From the NCBI GenBank assembly GCA_000209815.1, contig FP929036.1, forward strand, positions 2,454,035 to 2,518,034: DNA of 64,000 bases, in the 5' to 3' direction. This stretch comes from Butyrivibrio fibrisolvens 16/4 (GTDB taxonomy: Bacteria; Bacillota; Clostridia; Lachnospirales; Lachnospiraceae). Positions 9,265-17,906 of the stretch are shown here, piece after piece. The notes beneath the pieces were generated by a model. It ran no database searches, had not been told where the DNA came from, and saw nothing but the letters and a program-made list of their open reading frames with translations. The position numbers and the translations under genes are program-made. Position 1 is the stretch's first letter. Every line of letters begins with the position of its first letter.

Positions 9265-9693
9265 TCATACAGCTTCCTTGTAGTACTCCAAAACATTAAT
9301 AAATGGAATAACAATCTTTCCGCTATTTAACACATTTCCCGATATAGCCTCAATCTTTCCCCTAGCTATTCCCACAAGCGCAGCCGCGCCATTTACCATA
9401 ACTAGCTGCTTAAATTGTTCTTCATCTACATCTCCTGATGGTACAAACGCACCCTCAAGTGCTATTTCCATATGACATTTTTGTTCTTCTGAGTTGATTA
9501 AATCAATTTTAAACTCTATCTCAATTTGCCCCATCAACCCATCTTCATCTTTTTCAAATCTAGGTTTATTGATACAAAAATCAATTTTCTTTTCTTTTGC
9601 ATCAGCAAAATTTACCAGTGAATTCTCTATAACAAGCTTATTAATGTTATTCCCTAACAGTTCAATTCCTGCAGTAATTTCATTTAAATTCAT
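9265..9693 (-). CDS. SecB-like chaperone of a toxin-antitoxin-chaperone system
   Basis: The 142-residue product has the alternating beta-strand pattern of SecB-fold proteins (QIEIEFKIDLINSEE, MEIALEGAFVPSG, VNGAAALVGIARGKIEAIS, VIPFINVLEYYKE). Firmicutes generally lack housekeeping SecB, so a SecB-like gene beside a HigA-type antitoxin is best explained as the dedicated chaperone of a TAC module, as in the M. tuberculosis HigBA-SecB-like locus. Its ATG overlaps the antitoxin stop (TAATG), making chaperone and antitoxin co-translated. A terminator follows at once, so it ends the operon. Confidence 0.8.
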   Translation of the reverse strand: MNLNEITAGIELLGNNINKLVIENSLVNFADAKEKKIDFCINKPRFEKDEDGLMGQIEIEFKIDLINSEEQKCHMEIALEGAFVPSGDVDEEQFKQLVMVNGAAALVGIARGKIEAISGNVLNSGKIVIPFINVLEYYKEAV

Positions 9694-10087
9694 TATGCAA
9701 TCCCCTCTGTAAGTTCCATATCCTTAGGTAATCTGAATCTCATAATATTAGTTAGGCTCTCGGTTTCCCATTTATCAACAGTATATTCTGCCTTCGTGTT
9801 TTCTGAATATATGTCAACATTACACTCTAAACCCAATTTCGCACAAATTTCATTCAACGACTTAATAGTAAAATTATACTCGCGGCTCTCCCATTTAGAA
9901 ACCATTCCCTGGGTAACCCCCATAAAATCTGCAAATTCCTTTTGTGTCATTCCTCTGTCTAATCGAGCCAACTCTATCTTCGCTGATATTCTAGCCAATT
10001 CAACAATTGTTTTACTTCCTGCTCTTCAAATCCATCTGTAACCCATGTAGTCTTCTTAGCATTAGCAATCTTATCTTTTAAACTCAT
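9693..10087 (-). CDS. higA: HigA-type antitoxin with XRE HTH (frameshifted)
   Basis: The continuous frame begins at 9998, but an ATG at 10087 with GGAGG upstream starts MSLKDKIANAKKTTWVTDGF, which joins the main frame if one base is added near 10015-10020. The product is about 131 residues. The HTH lies in the middle (MTQKEFADFMGVTQGMVSKW). The C-terminal tail after the HTH (about 45 residues, with VDKWETESLTNIMRF) is the expected place of a chaperone-addiction segment. It lies between toxin and SecB-like genes and probably binds the palindrome in the operon promoter. Confidence 0.8.
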
Positions 10088-10112
10088 AGCTTCCTCCATT
10101 TAACCCCTGTCA

Positions 10113-10496
10113 TTATTCCTCTAGCTCATCCAATCTCTTAATTGAAAGATTAATTCCTCTTCTATAGTCAGAATCATTTTTCTCAAGAAATGCATGTAGT
10201 AAAATAATATCCCCATCTACTATAGTATAAAGAACCCTAACATTCTTCTTTGTTTTAGGATGTCTAATAGAATACAAATACTTCTCACCCGTTAGTTTCT
10301 CATACTGCGGAAGTCTAATAGCTCCTTCCAATTCAACACTTAATACTGACAAATCCTCTATCAATTTCTTCTGATATCTCTTCCAAGGTGGTTTATTTTT
10401 CCAAGCTTCATTGACAGCATTAGAAAATTCTTTTTCTAACATAGGAACAGCATAAATATTGTCTGAACCATATATATCTATATTATGTAGTTCCAC
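10113..10496 (-). CDS. higB: HigB/RelE-like toxin
   Basis: The product (about 127 residues) shows the phage Gp49/HigB-like RelE fold pattern: PPWKRYQKKLIEDLSVL, LEGAIRLPQYEKL, LYSIRHPKTKKNVRVLYTIV, and the terminal strand IILLHAFLEKNDSD. These toxins cleave ribosome-bound mRNA. The frame is open to a GTG at 10505, but that GTG lies almost on top of the GAGGAGG ribosome site; the GTG at 10496 has a normal spacing of about 8-10 bases, so I prefer it. First gene of the TAC operon; the antitoxin follows by 25 bases. Confidence 0.85.
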   Translation of the reverse strand: MELHNIDIYGSDNIYAVPMLEKEFSNAVNEAWKNKPPWKRYQKKLIEDLSVLSVELEGAIRLPQYEKLTGEKYLYSIRHPKTKKNVRVLYTIVDGDIILLHAFLEKNDSDYRRGINLSIKRLDELEE

Positions 10497-10529
10497 CCAT
10501 TGCACTCCTCCTCGATATATGTATATACA

Positions 10530-10558
10530 ATAATATTACTTATAGGTAATATCGTCAA
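10530..10558 (-). promoter_or_regulatory. TAC operon promoter with embedded palindromic operator
   Basis: Minus strand: TTGACG (10553-10558), exactly 17 bases, TATTAT (10530-10535). The spacer and part of the -10 box form a perfect palindrome ATATTAC-N6-GTAATAT (10533-10552). A regulator bound there would physically cover the promoter; the HigA-type HTH is the expected ligand (inference). Confidence 0.85.
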
Positions 10559-10628
10559 TAGTGTAGAATTATTTACAACTCACAGTTATCACAGTTATAT
10601 ATTCATAACCTATATCAATGCTTTTATC

Positions 10629-13562
10629 TTACATCAACTCCAGCACCTCTGCCGCTATCTCAGCATCACACACTCTCATGATATTATCCTCAGCATCTTC
10701 CTTTGATAGCAGATTAATGCTTCCATACCACACAACCTGATTATCAATCGCAGCAAAACGTTCGCAATCCTCTGTCCTAAGTCTCACTTCGAATCCTGCA
10801 CGTCTCAGCCTCTCCAACAGTTCCATTCTTACATAATCCTTACCATATACATAAGCGTCTGGATGCCAGGTTACTATCGTTACATTCACCCCAAGCTCAT
10901 ACTTAGGTGCCAGCATCTCTACAAGCTTTTCAACCTTCTTCGTGTTAATACGTGGGCTTGAGATTACAACTGATTCCTTTGCCTCCATCAAGTCTCGATT
11001 GTAAACTTCTGCATAGCTTTCAATATCATAGATTGCATTTGCCTCCTGCTTCTCACCCTCTATTCCAGCACATATATCATATCCAATTTTCTTATAAGCT
11101 TTTAATCGAGACATATACATCTTATCAAACTTCGGAACATGGATATCCACATAATCATATACAATGACATTCTCTTTACTTGGATAGTCACGATTCAATC
11201 TACCCACATACTGTTCCACTACATTTTCACCCCTAATTGGCGTAGCCATAAATAATGTATCTAACCTAGGATAATCGAATCCTTCACCAAGTAAAGAGCC
11301 GGTACCTACTAATATTAAGCTCTCGTCTTCACTAACTGAATTTAGCTCGGCCACCTGGGCACGTCTTGCCTTAGTGCCATCTTTACCTGTCAGAAGAATT
11401 ACGCTATCAGCCTTATCCCTCAACAATTCAAATAATCGCTTTGCATGATCTACAAATTTCGTGAGTATAACAGGAGTTCTTCCGGCTTCCATACATATCA
11501 CTACGTCATTTACAATCTGCGCATCCCTAACATCATTATTTCTAATCAGCTCATATGTCGCATTGCCATAAGGAGTTTTGCTCAAATGATGTGTGGCAAC
11601 CGTTCGTGTAAATCTTGGATACACTAAGTGGGGAATCCCTTGCTCCTTTGCTCTGTCCTTCGCAGTAAATCTATACCTTATTGGACCGATTAAGAATTCA
11701 TTCGTCTTATCTTTTCCATCTCCTCTTTTTGGCGTTGCAGTCACACCATATAAATATTTTGCAGGTACTTCTCTCAGAACCTCTATAGCAGAATCCGAAG
11801 CACCATGATGACACTCATCCAATATAACTTGACCATACTGTTTTAGGAGTGGATGCAGTCCATCTTTCTTATTCAAAGATCTAATCATAGCTACATCAAC
11901 AATTCCTGTCATAGAGTCGTGTGCACCTTGTAGATTTCCTATTAGTTTTTTTCGCTTCTTTATGCGTCCAGATTTTGTCTTATATTCTGGTTGCTCCTCA
12001 TCAATTACTAGGAATTCGTTTAATCGTTCTATCCACTGATTCATCAGCTCTGCTTTATCTACCAGTATCAACGTGTTAACCTGATGTTTCGCAATCAAAT
12101 CACAACATACTACTGTCTTTCCAAATGCTGTGGCCGCATGAAGAATTCCATCATCATACTTCATAATTTCTTCCAGCGCTTCTTGCTGAGAGTCTTTTAA
12201 TTTACCTTTAAAAGACACATTAATTCTTCTACCATTTTCACGTTCGTCTCTAATCTCATATTTAATATCTGCAGCCTTCAGTAGTTCCTCTACCTTTTCT
12301 TGTAGCCCCCTTGGCAGTGCTATATAATTCCCGACATCCTCGCCAAGATATATAAACCTTGGCGTATCATAATTAGGCATACTCATAGCTTGATTTCTAA
12401 AATAATCTCTATTTGTATATGCAGAGAGCTGTCGTAGTTTTCGCTTTAACCCGTTAGAAAGATTATTCTTTTTAATATAAAGCTTGTCAGATAATGTGAT
12501 ATCAACAGAACCATCCACATCTACCCCGGAAATGTTGTCCGAATCTTTCCATGGAATGTAGTTCTCATTATCTTCTTCATTTATAGTTACCTTGCTCCAC
12601 TGTAACAGACAATCTTCAACCTCTGACTTAGTTAATCTTCTAACTGTACCTAATGCCTGCAACTGCTTAGGATATGCATTCCAATTCTCATCAACAAAGG
12701 CACTATTCCCTTCTAGCAATGCACGTCCCTGTAACGGGAGCGCAATTACGTTGCCTAACCCACCTGCTGGTAATGTATCTTGTGTAGGTATCATTCTGTC
12801 GTAATATCTAAATGATTTTAAATCTACAGACTGTGCGCCTTTTTCAAGCAACGCAAATCCAAATCTTCTTGCCAGTTTTGCAGGAATCTGTTCTTTGAAG
12901 AAAATCCACACATGAGCACCATTTCCCGAACGTGAACGCTCCACTATAGCAGGAACCCCCAACTCCTTACAAATAGCCATTAGCACATCAACTTCTTCCA
13001 TCCACTCCTGGTTTTCATTTGCAAAATCTCCCTGCTGCGAGCCCTGAGCATGATTGTCAAAATCAAACACCAGCAACTGACACATATTATCCTCAAGCAT
13101 GGGATAGATTGCCACTACATCATTACCATTTGGGTCTGCTCCTCTTAAATGTGCTTTTATCAAATCCGGAGTGACCGGCTTATATGCCTTAATCTCGCAA
13201 TCTTTACATCTAACTCCGTCGTGCATATTTATATGGCAATCTCTCTCCCATCTATTGAAGCATTGAGTGTAGTAGCCAGTTTTTCCAGTTTTAGGATTAC
13301 AATAACGAAGATCATAAACATCCTGTCTACCTCTGCAAAAGAGTATGAAGAAATTGTTAGCATTCTTATCATTTATCTCAATTGGCTCAATTCTATCTCC
13401 TTGGTTTGGGTCATATTTTTCTTGTTTTGACTCATCCTGGCTATCCGCATTTATCTTCACATTATAAGAAATCCCTGCCTCATACAATAATTGTCTGAGG
13501 CAGAGATTCTCTTGCTCTAGCTGTTCTATTTTCTGTTTTAGTTCTTTTATAGATTCACCCAT
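10629..13562 (-). CDS. TOTE-type archaeo-eukaryotic primase fused to SF2 helicase and PLD-like domain
   Basis: This intact 977-residue protein has four parts: an N-terminal coiled coil (1-30); a Cys/His cluster (C101-C122) leading into an AEP primase domain with VFDFDNH (165-171), ERSRSGNGAHVW (208-219) and IALPLQGRA (273-281); a superfamily 2 helicase with HAATAFGKTVV, LDECHHGAS and VTATPKRGDGKD; and a C-terminal PLD-like domain with AAIDNQVVWYGSINLLS. The phospholipase-D His of the HKD motif is not visible, so that domain may be a binding or degenerate nuclease unit. The combination matches the primase-helicase of TOTE conflict systems described by comparative genomics. It has no frameshift, unlike many neighbours. 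Confidence 0.9.
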   Translation of the reverse strand: MGESIKELKQKIEQLEQENLCLRQLLYEAGISYNVKINADSQDESKQEKYDPNQGDRIEPIEINDKNANNFFILFCRGRQDVYDLRYCNPKTGKTGYYTQCFNRWERDCHINMHDGVRCKDCEIKAYKPVTPDLIKAHLRGADPNGNDVVAIYPMLEDNMCQLLVFDFDNHAQGSQQGDFANENQEWMEEVDVLMAICKELGVPAIVERSRSGNGAHVWIFFKEQIPAKLARRFGFALLEKGAQSVDLKSFRYYDRMIPTQDTLPAGGLGNVIALPLQGRALLEGNSAFVDENWNAYPKQLQALGTVRRLTKSEVEDCLLQWSKVTINEEDNENYIPWKDSDNISGVDVDGSVDITLSDKLYIKKNNLSNGLKRKLRQLSAYTNRDYFRNQAMSMPNYDTPRFIYLGEDVGNYIALPRGLQEKVEELLKAADIKYEIRDERENGRRINVSFKGKLKDSQQEALEEIMKYDDGILHAATAFGKTVVCCDLIAKHQVNTLILVDKAELMNQWIERLNEFLVIDEEQPEYKTKSGRIKKRKKLIGNLQGAHDSMTGIVDVAMIRSLNKKDGLHPLLKQYGQVILDECHHGASDSAIEVLREVPAKYLYGVTATPKRGDGKDKTNEFLIGPIRYRFTAKDRAKEQGIPHLVYPRFTRTVATHHLSKTPYGNATYELIRNNDVRDAQIVNDVVICMEAGRTPVILTKFVDHAKRLFELLRDKADSVILLTGKDGTKARRAQVAELNSVSEDESLILVGTGSLLGEGFDYPRLDTLFMATPIRGENVVEQYVGRLNRDYPSKENVIVYDYVDIHVPKFDKMYMSRLKAYKKIGYDICAGIEGEKQEANAIYDIESYAEVYNRDLMEAKESVVISSPRINTKKVEKLVEMLAPKYELGVNVTIVTWHPDAYVYGKDYVRMELLERLRRAGFEVRLRTEDCERFAAIDNQVVWYGSINLLSKEDAEDNIMRVCDAEIAAEVLELM

Positions 13563-13606
13563 ACTTATGTCCTTCTCAATTTTACACTTTCCACAATAAC
13601 TTTATA

Positions 13607-14641
13607 CTACCTCTGCTTCTCCACAAAGTTCGAAAACCTTGGCAGTAACAATCCAATGAATCCATACTTGGATGTATCAATTAATCCCTTTTTATCTAGA
13701 CGATCCCTGTATGTTGAAAATAAGCTGGAAGACATATTTATTTTATCTCTCAAATGCTTTATTTTCATTTCCTCTTTACCTTCGAAAGCAAATAATACAT
13801 TGCGATCAGTATCTGAGAGTTCCGACCATATCTTTTGGTATACGTACTCTTCCAAGTATTGTTCATATTCCGGCAGAATCTGGTTTAAAGATTTTTCTGG
13901 ATTTCTCCACTTAACATATCCCAAAACCTGATAAGCAAACGCATACCCCTTGGTTTCATCAGCCATTTCCTTAGCTGATTTTTGATCAATATTAAAAATT
14001 GATTTGTAACTATCTATGATAGCTCCAGTGTTTAATGGAAGCATATGAATTTTAGGAGCGCGATACAAAAAAGTTAATGATTTTTCATTTTGTAACTGGT
14101 ATATATTTTCATAAAGACCTGTCATAAGAATGAATATATCTAATTCTTTCCTAATATATATCTGGAAAGAATGTGCAAGGATTCTCATAGATTTATTATT
14201 TGTCACCTCGTCAAGCAAAACCAACACTTTTTTTCCTTCCTTTTTTAGAAGAGATAGCATAGTCTCAATTGCAGTATCAATACTTGTAAACTGCTGCCCA
14301 CCTTCTACACTCAAACCAATTCCAAAGAACGACAAATCTATTTTAGCTTTTGCATATAAAACGTGTGTTTCTGGTAAATTATATAATTTTGCTGCAAGCT
14401 GCTCTAATAAATCCAGTTCAGGATTCAATTCCACAACAACCCATTTTTTATCTTCTGTCAATTCCTTTGCAATACTAGTCATCAAAACTGTTTTTCCTGC
14501 TCCTCTGACGCCTGTAATCATGTACATCATGCAGTTTGCTGGCTCTGATGAAAAATTCTCAACAACCTCATTGGTCTGCTCCAATCTTGAAATATATGTT
14601 AATGGTTGCTTTCCAAATGATAATGTGAATGGGTTAGTCAT
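13607..14641 (-). CDS. AAA ATPase with winged-helix C-terminus
   Basis: The 344-residue product has Walker A ITGVRGAGKTVLM (about 42-54), Walker B KVLVLLDEVTNN (about 150), a sensor-like ILMTGLYEN, and a C-terminal winged helix (IKHLRDKINMSSSLFSTYRDRLDKKGLI split across residues 300-330). This is the Orc1/Cdc6-like group of bacterial AAA_16 ATPases. The ATG at 14641 is chosen because AAGGAG lies 6 bases before it; a TTG two codons earlier is possible. Four perfect 10-bp repeats cover its promoter, suggesting that the wHTH or a partner regulates it or that it acts at iteron-like DNA. Confidence 0.75.
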   Translation of the reverse strand: MTNPFTLSFGKQPLTYISRLEQTNEVVENFSSEPANCMMYMITGVRGAGKTVLMTSIAKELTEDKKWVVVELNPELDLLEQLAAKLYNLPETHVLYAKAKIDLSFFGIGLSVEGGQQFTSIDTAIETMLSLLKKEGKKVLVLLDEVTNNKSMRILAHSFQIYIRKELDIFILMTGLYENIYQLQNEKSLTFLYRAPKIHMLPLNTGAIIDSYKSIFNIDQKSAKEMADETKGYAFAYQVLGYVKWRNPEKSLNQILPEYEQYLEEYVYQKIWSELSDTDRNVLFAFEGKEEMKIKHLRDKINMSSSLFSTYRDRLDKKGLIDTSKYGFIGLLLPRFSNFVEKQR

Positions 14642-14663
14642 TTTCAACTCCTTCTCATATTTC

Positions 14664-14720
14664 TTCTATAACTTTCTATAACTTTTTCTTCATTCTATAA
14701 CTTTCTATAACTTTTGACAA
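14664..14720 (-). promoter_or_regulatory. Promoter with four iteron-like repeats
   Basis: Minus strand: TTGTCA (14715-14720), 17-base spacer, TAGAAT (14692-14697). Four perfect copies of AGTTATAGAA occur as two tandem pairs (14693-14712 and 14664-14683) separated by 9 bp. One pair lies in the spacer and -10 region and the other just downstream. Confidence 0.8.
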
Positions 14721-14735
14721 CTATACGAATAAAAA

Positions 14736-14817
14736 TAAGCGCTTAGTGTTCACCCGTAAGGGGAAACAAATGGCATCCTTTCGGATGCCAGACTTATTAA
14801 ATATATGGAGCATTTTA
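14736..14817. mobile_element. Solitary IS66-type end sequence
   Basis: About 80 bp, from TAAGCGCTTAG through GGCATCCTTTCGGATGCC to TATGGAGCATTTTA, match the left end of the IS66 element at 32006 with few changes, including the small GGCATCC/GGATGCC hairpin. No transposase or second end is adjacent. It is an IS66 relic or a minimal derivative of that end. Confidence 0.75.
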
Positions 14818-14818
14818 T

Positions 14819-14848
14819 AAAAGACAACACTGATAAATGTTGTCTTTT
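14819..14848. terminator. Bidirectional terminator
   Basis: An 11-bp perfect stem (AAAAGACAACA / TGTTGTCTTTT) with an 8-base loop lies 9 bases after the stop of the minus-strand flavin reductase-rubredoxin gene. Confidence 0.9.
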
Positions 14849-14856
14849 ATTATTTC

Positions 14857-15495
14857 TCATCTCTCCACTTTCTCAAAATCCGCCTTCGGATGCTTACAAA
14901 TCGGACATACAAAATCATCGGGCAACTCCTCACCCACATACTCATATCCGCATATGCGGCACCTCCATGCTGTCTCACCCTTAGGTGTTGTTCCAACAGC
15001 CTCAGGCTTTGGCTTGATATTATTCTGATAATACTCGTATGTCACTGATGGCACTTCTGAAAGAACAGTCATAGCTGTAGGCTCACAAATAAATAGTGTA
15101 TGGGAACCCAAATCAACCGTTTCAACAACCTTCAGCGAGAAGTATGCATTTGTCCCAGCCACAATATAAGTAATTCCATTATCCGCCTGCTTATAATTCT
15201 CCTTTGAATAATCAGCAAACTTGTCTACATCTCGACCTGACTGAAATCCGAAATGCTTAAACAAATCAAATGACGCATCCTGGCTGATGACAGAAATATT
15301 GCACTCACCAGTCTCCTTTACCATATCATGAGTGAAGTTAGCCTTGTTAATCGCTACGGAAATACGGTTTGGTTCAGATGCCACCTGTATGGCTGTGTTA
15401 ATGATACAACCATTAGCTCTACCATCACGCACTGCAGTGCATACAAATAAACCATAAGATAATTTGTACATAGCTTTTGTGTTCATTTCTGACAT
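14857..15495 (-). CDS. Flavin reductase-rubredoxin fusion (high-molecular-weight rubredoxin), copy 1
   Basis: The 212-residue protein has an N-terminal FMN-binding flavin-reductase split barrel (MYKLSYGLFVCTAVRDGRAN to about residue 150) and a C-terminal rubredoxin (WRCRICGYE, VCPICKHPKADF; four iron-binding Cys). Such proteins pass electrons from NAD(P)H reductases to flavodiiron proteins for oxygen or NO reduction in anaerobes. It is about 90% identical to the copy at 17246. Unlike that copy, the sequence before its ATG (GTGGGATTATT) lacks a good ribosome site, so it may be weakly expressed. Confidence 0.93.
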   Translation of the reverse strand: MSEMNTKAMYKLSYGLFVCTAVRDGRANGCIINTAIQVASEPNRISVAINKANFTHDMVKETGECNISVISQDASFDLFKHFGFQSGRDVDKFADYSKENYKQADNGITYIVAGTNAYFSLKVVETVDLGSHTLFICEPTAMTVLSEVPSVTYEYYQNNIKPKPEAVGTTPKGETAWRCRICGYEYVGEELPDDFVCPICKHPKADFEKVER

Positions 15496-15579
15496 AATAA
15501 TCCCACAATTTTACATGTCTAAAAATCTAACACCGTAAACATCAAATCATACACTGTAATTAATCACTCCCCATAATAA

Positions 15580-16574
15580 TTATACTTTATTATATCTTTC
15601 ATAGTTCGTTTTTCCTGAATCCTTAATAGCTTTTCTCCAATACGTTGTATATTCTTTATTATCCACAAATTGACTTACTTCTTTTATCCCCCTTTTGTAT
15701 ATCCATGCACACAACATATAGTCATCATTTAGAACATCGTCTAAAATCAAATACAAATATGCAATATTTATATTGTTTAATGATAAATACCTGTCAAATA
15801 ATCCATGAGATGCTTTTATATCACCTCTATTAATACTATTTTTTAATTTTACAAATACTCGTTTTTCTTTATTCAAAAAGAAATATCGCCTCCACGTCAC
15901 TCTAGAAGTCCTATAACGTCTTAATAATTCCCAAAAATATCTTTCTTTATTATCTTTATAAGTAAAAATATTATTAGTAATTTTTGACAATTTTACATAA
16001 TATCCATTTAATTGCTTAAACGTATCCGCCATATATCCTATGCTTGGATTTACCGGTATACCAATCTTTCCAGGTAATATTTCATCAACTGAAAGCTTAT
16101 AATCATATTTTTTCAAAGACTCTTCTATTTCACTTAGAAACTTATATTCCTTATAAAACATACCATCAGAATATCTATAGGCATCAGATATCCGACTAAT
16201 TATTTCATCCTTGTGCTTAATTAAGTTATCTCCTATAGGCATCAAAACATTTTTTGTATCAGGTATTTCATTAACTTCATTCATACATTTTGTGGATAAA
16301 GCCATCATGTAATCATAACTCGAAAGACTATTATCATATATTAATTCCTGATATGAAGAACTACAAAACTTATTGTGCAGAAATGGGCACTCTAAATAAA
16401 ATAACAATTCCTGTGATATCTTATTCATATTCTCTAATGCATTTTTCTTGTTAATAAAAATTTTATTAGCCACGTCGTATAAGTAAAAATAATTGACGCA
16501 ACAACAGATGTAATAATTGATTCAGCTATCATTTTTTTCTTATCCCTTTTTAACAATCCATTTTTGAACGCCAT
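15580..16574 (-). CDS. Unknown protein with N-terminal membrane anchor (frameshifted)
   Basis: The frame from 16473 extends to an ATG at 16574 if the A run at 16456-16460 gains one base. That adds MAFKNGLLKRDKKK followed by a single hydrophobic helix (SIITSVVASIIFTYTTWLI), giving about 331 residues anchored in the membrane with a soluble, Tyr-rich, basic C-terminal part (YFWELLRRYRTSRVTWRRYF). I do not recognise a family. It lies between the two flavin reductase-rubredoxin copies, in an accessory stretch. Confidence 0.55.
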
Positions 16575-16657
16575 TTACCATTTAAAGCATTGATATTTTC
16601 TTGTTCTTCGTAAGTACCTTACAATAGGTACCGTTTACACTCTCTCCAACTACTCCT

Positions 16658-17167
16658 CTACCAACCACAAGGCATCCCAAGCTTCCCCAAGAAAGTCTCC
16701 ACATCCATACTCATAGCCCCGGCTCTATTCCTCGATGACTTGATATATACCTTACCAAGCTCTGTCTGTATAGTAATATAAGAGCCATCATCACGATATA
16801 TCTTCATCTCTTCCGCTGGATTATCAAAGATTCCTAAAGGATTTTTCATCTTTTTAAAGTCTTTTACTTCACTCTCTATCAGATAGAACTCAATCTCAGC
16901 AATATCCCTTGGTTTCTTCAAACCCTTAGTGCGTGAACTGCCATCAGTATTTTTGAATCTATCTGCGAAGATTACATCTTCACGCATCCTATACAATAAC
17001 TCTGAAATACCTTCAATTTTCGAAATTGCTATCCCCGACAAAACCCCGACAACAACTTTGTGATGCTCTTCATCTGAAGCCTCTATACCCATCTGCTCTT
17101 TTGCCGGATTCTGTGTATATGTTTTCCCGTTAGAATACTTCAAACTGTATGTATAATTAAATCTCAC
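16658..17167 (-). CDS. Hypothetical protein, 169 residues
   Basis: An intact frame beginning MRFNYTYSLKYSNGKTY and ending FLGKLGMPCGW. It is soluble, mixed alpha/beta by composition, with a lysine-rich middle (KGLKKPRDIAEIEFYLIESE) and a strand-rich end (DDGSYITIQTELGKVYIKSS). No motif, signal peptide or membrane segment is seen and I do not recognise the family. It lies between the duplicated flavin reductase-rubredoxin genes. Confidence 0.6.
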   Translation of the reverse strand: MRFNYTYSLKYSNGKTYTQNPAKEQMGIEASDEEHHKVVVGVLSGIAISKIEGISELLYRMREDVIFADRFKNTDGSSRTKGLKKPRDIAEIEFYLIESEVKDFKKMKNPLGIFDNPAEEMKIYRDDGSYITIQTELGKVYIKSSRNRAGAMSMDVETFLGKLGMPCGW

Positions 17168-17245
17168 TGATTAAACCTCTGCAATCAATCATCATTTCAA
17201 CTATAGGCTATTGGGAATTATTATGTGACCATTCCTACCCGGTTC

Positions 17246-17884
17246 TTACCTCACCATCTTTTCAAAATCCGCCTTCGGATGCTTACAAATCGGACAGATA
17301 AAATCATCCGGCAGCTCCTCTCCTACCCACTCATATCCGCATATGCGACATCTCCATACAGTCTCCCCCTTAGGCGTTGTCCCAACAGCCTCTGGCTTTG
17401 GCTTGATATTATTCTGGTAATACTCATATGTCACCGATGGCACATCAGAAAGCACTGTCATAAATGTAGGCTCACAGATAAATAAAGTATGCGAATCCAA
17501 ATCAACTGTCTCCACGACCTTCAGTGTGAAGTACGCATTTGTCCCAGCCACAATATAAGGAATCCCATTGTCCGCCTGCTGATAATTCCCCTTTGGATAA
17601 TCAGCAAACTTGTCCACATCACGTCCCGACTGGAATCCAAAATGCTTAAACAACTCAAAGGAGGCATCCTGGCTGATGACAGAAATATTACAAGCCCCTG
17701 TCTCCTTCACCATATCATGTGTGAAGTTCGCCTTGTTAATCGCTACAGAAATACGATTTGGCTCCGATGCCACCTGAATAGCAGTGTTGATGATGCAGCC
17801 ATTAGCTCTGCCATCACGCACCGCTGTACATACAAACAAACCATAAGATAACTTGTACATCGCTTTAGTATTCATTTCTGCCAT
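17246..17884 (-). CDS. Flavin reductase-rubredoxin fusion, copy 2
   Basis: Same architecture and length (212 residues) as the gene at 14857, with about 19 substitutions. Both domains and all four rubredoxin Cys (CRICGYE, CPICKHP) are intact. It is preceded by AAGGAGGGG with good spacing, so this is probably the expressed copy. The two copies are in direct orientation and about 1.75 kb apart, bracketing two unknown genes; homologous recombination between them would delete that segment. Confidence 0.93.
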   Translation of the reverse strand: MAEMNTKAMYKLSYGLFVCTAVRDGRANGCIINTAIQVASEPNRISVAINKANFTHDMVKETGACNISVISQDASFELFKHFGFQSGRDVDKFADYPKGNYQQADNGIPYIVAGTNAYFTLKVVETVDLDSHTLFICEPTFMTVLSDVPSVTYEYYQNNIKPKPEAVGTTPKGETVWRCRICGYEWVGEELPDDFICPICKHPKADFEKMVR

Positions 17885-17906
17885 AACAACCCCTCCTTTT
17901 TAACAA

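Noticed and set aside
14664-14720. Short repeats as a CRISPR array.
   Set aside because: Repeat unit is 10 bp with no unique spacers and sits on a promoter; no cas genes are present.
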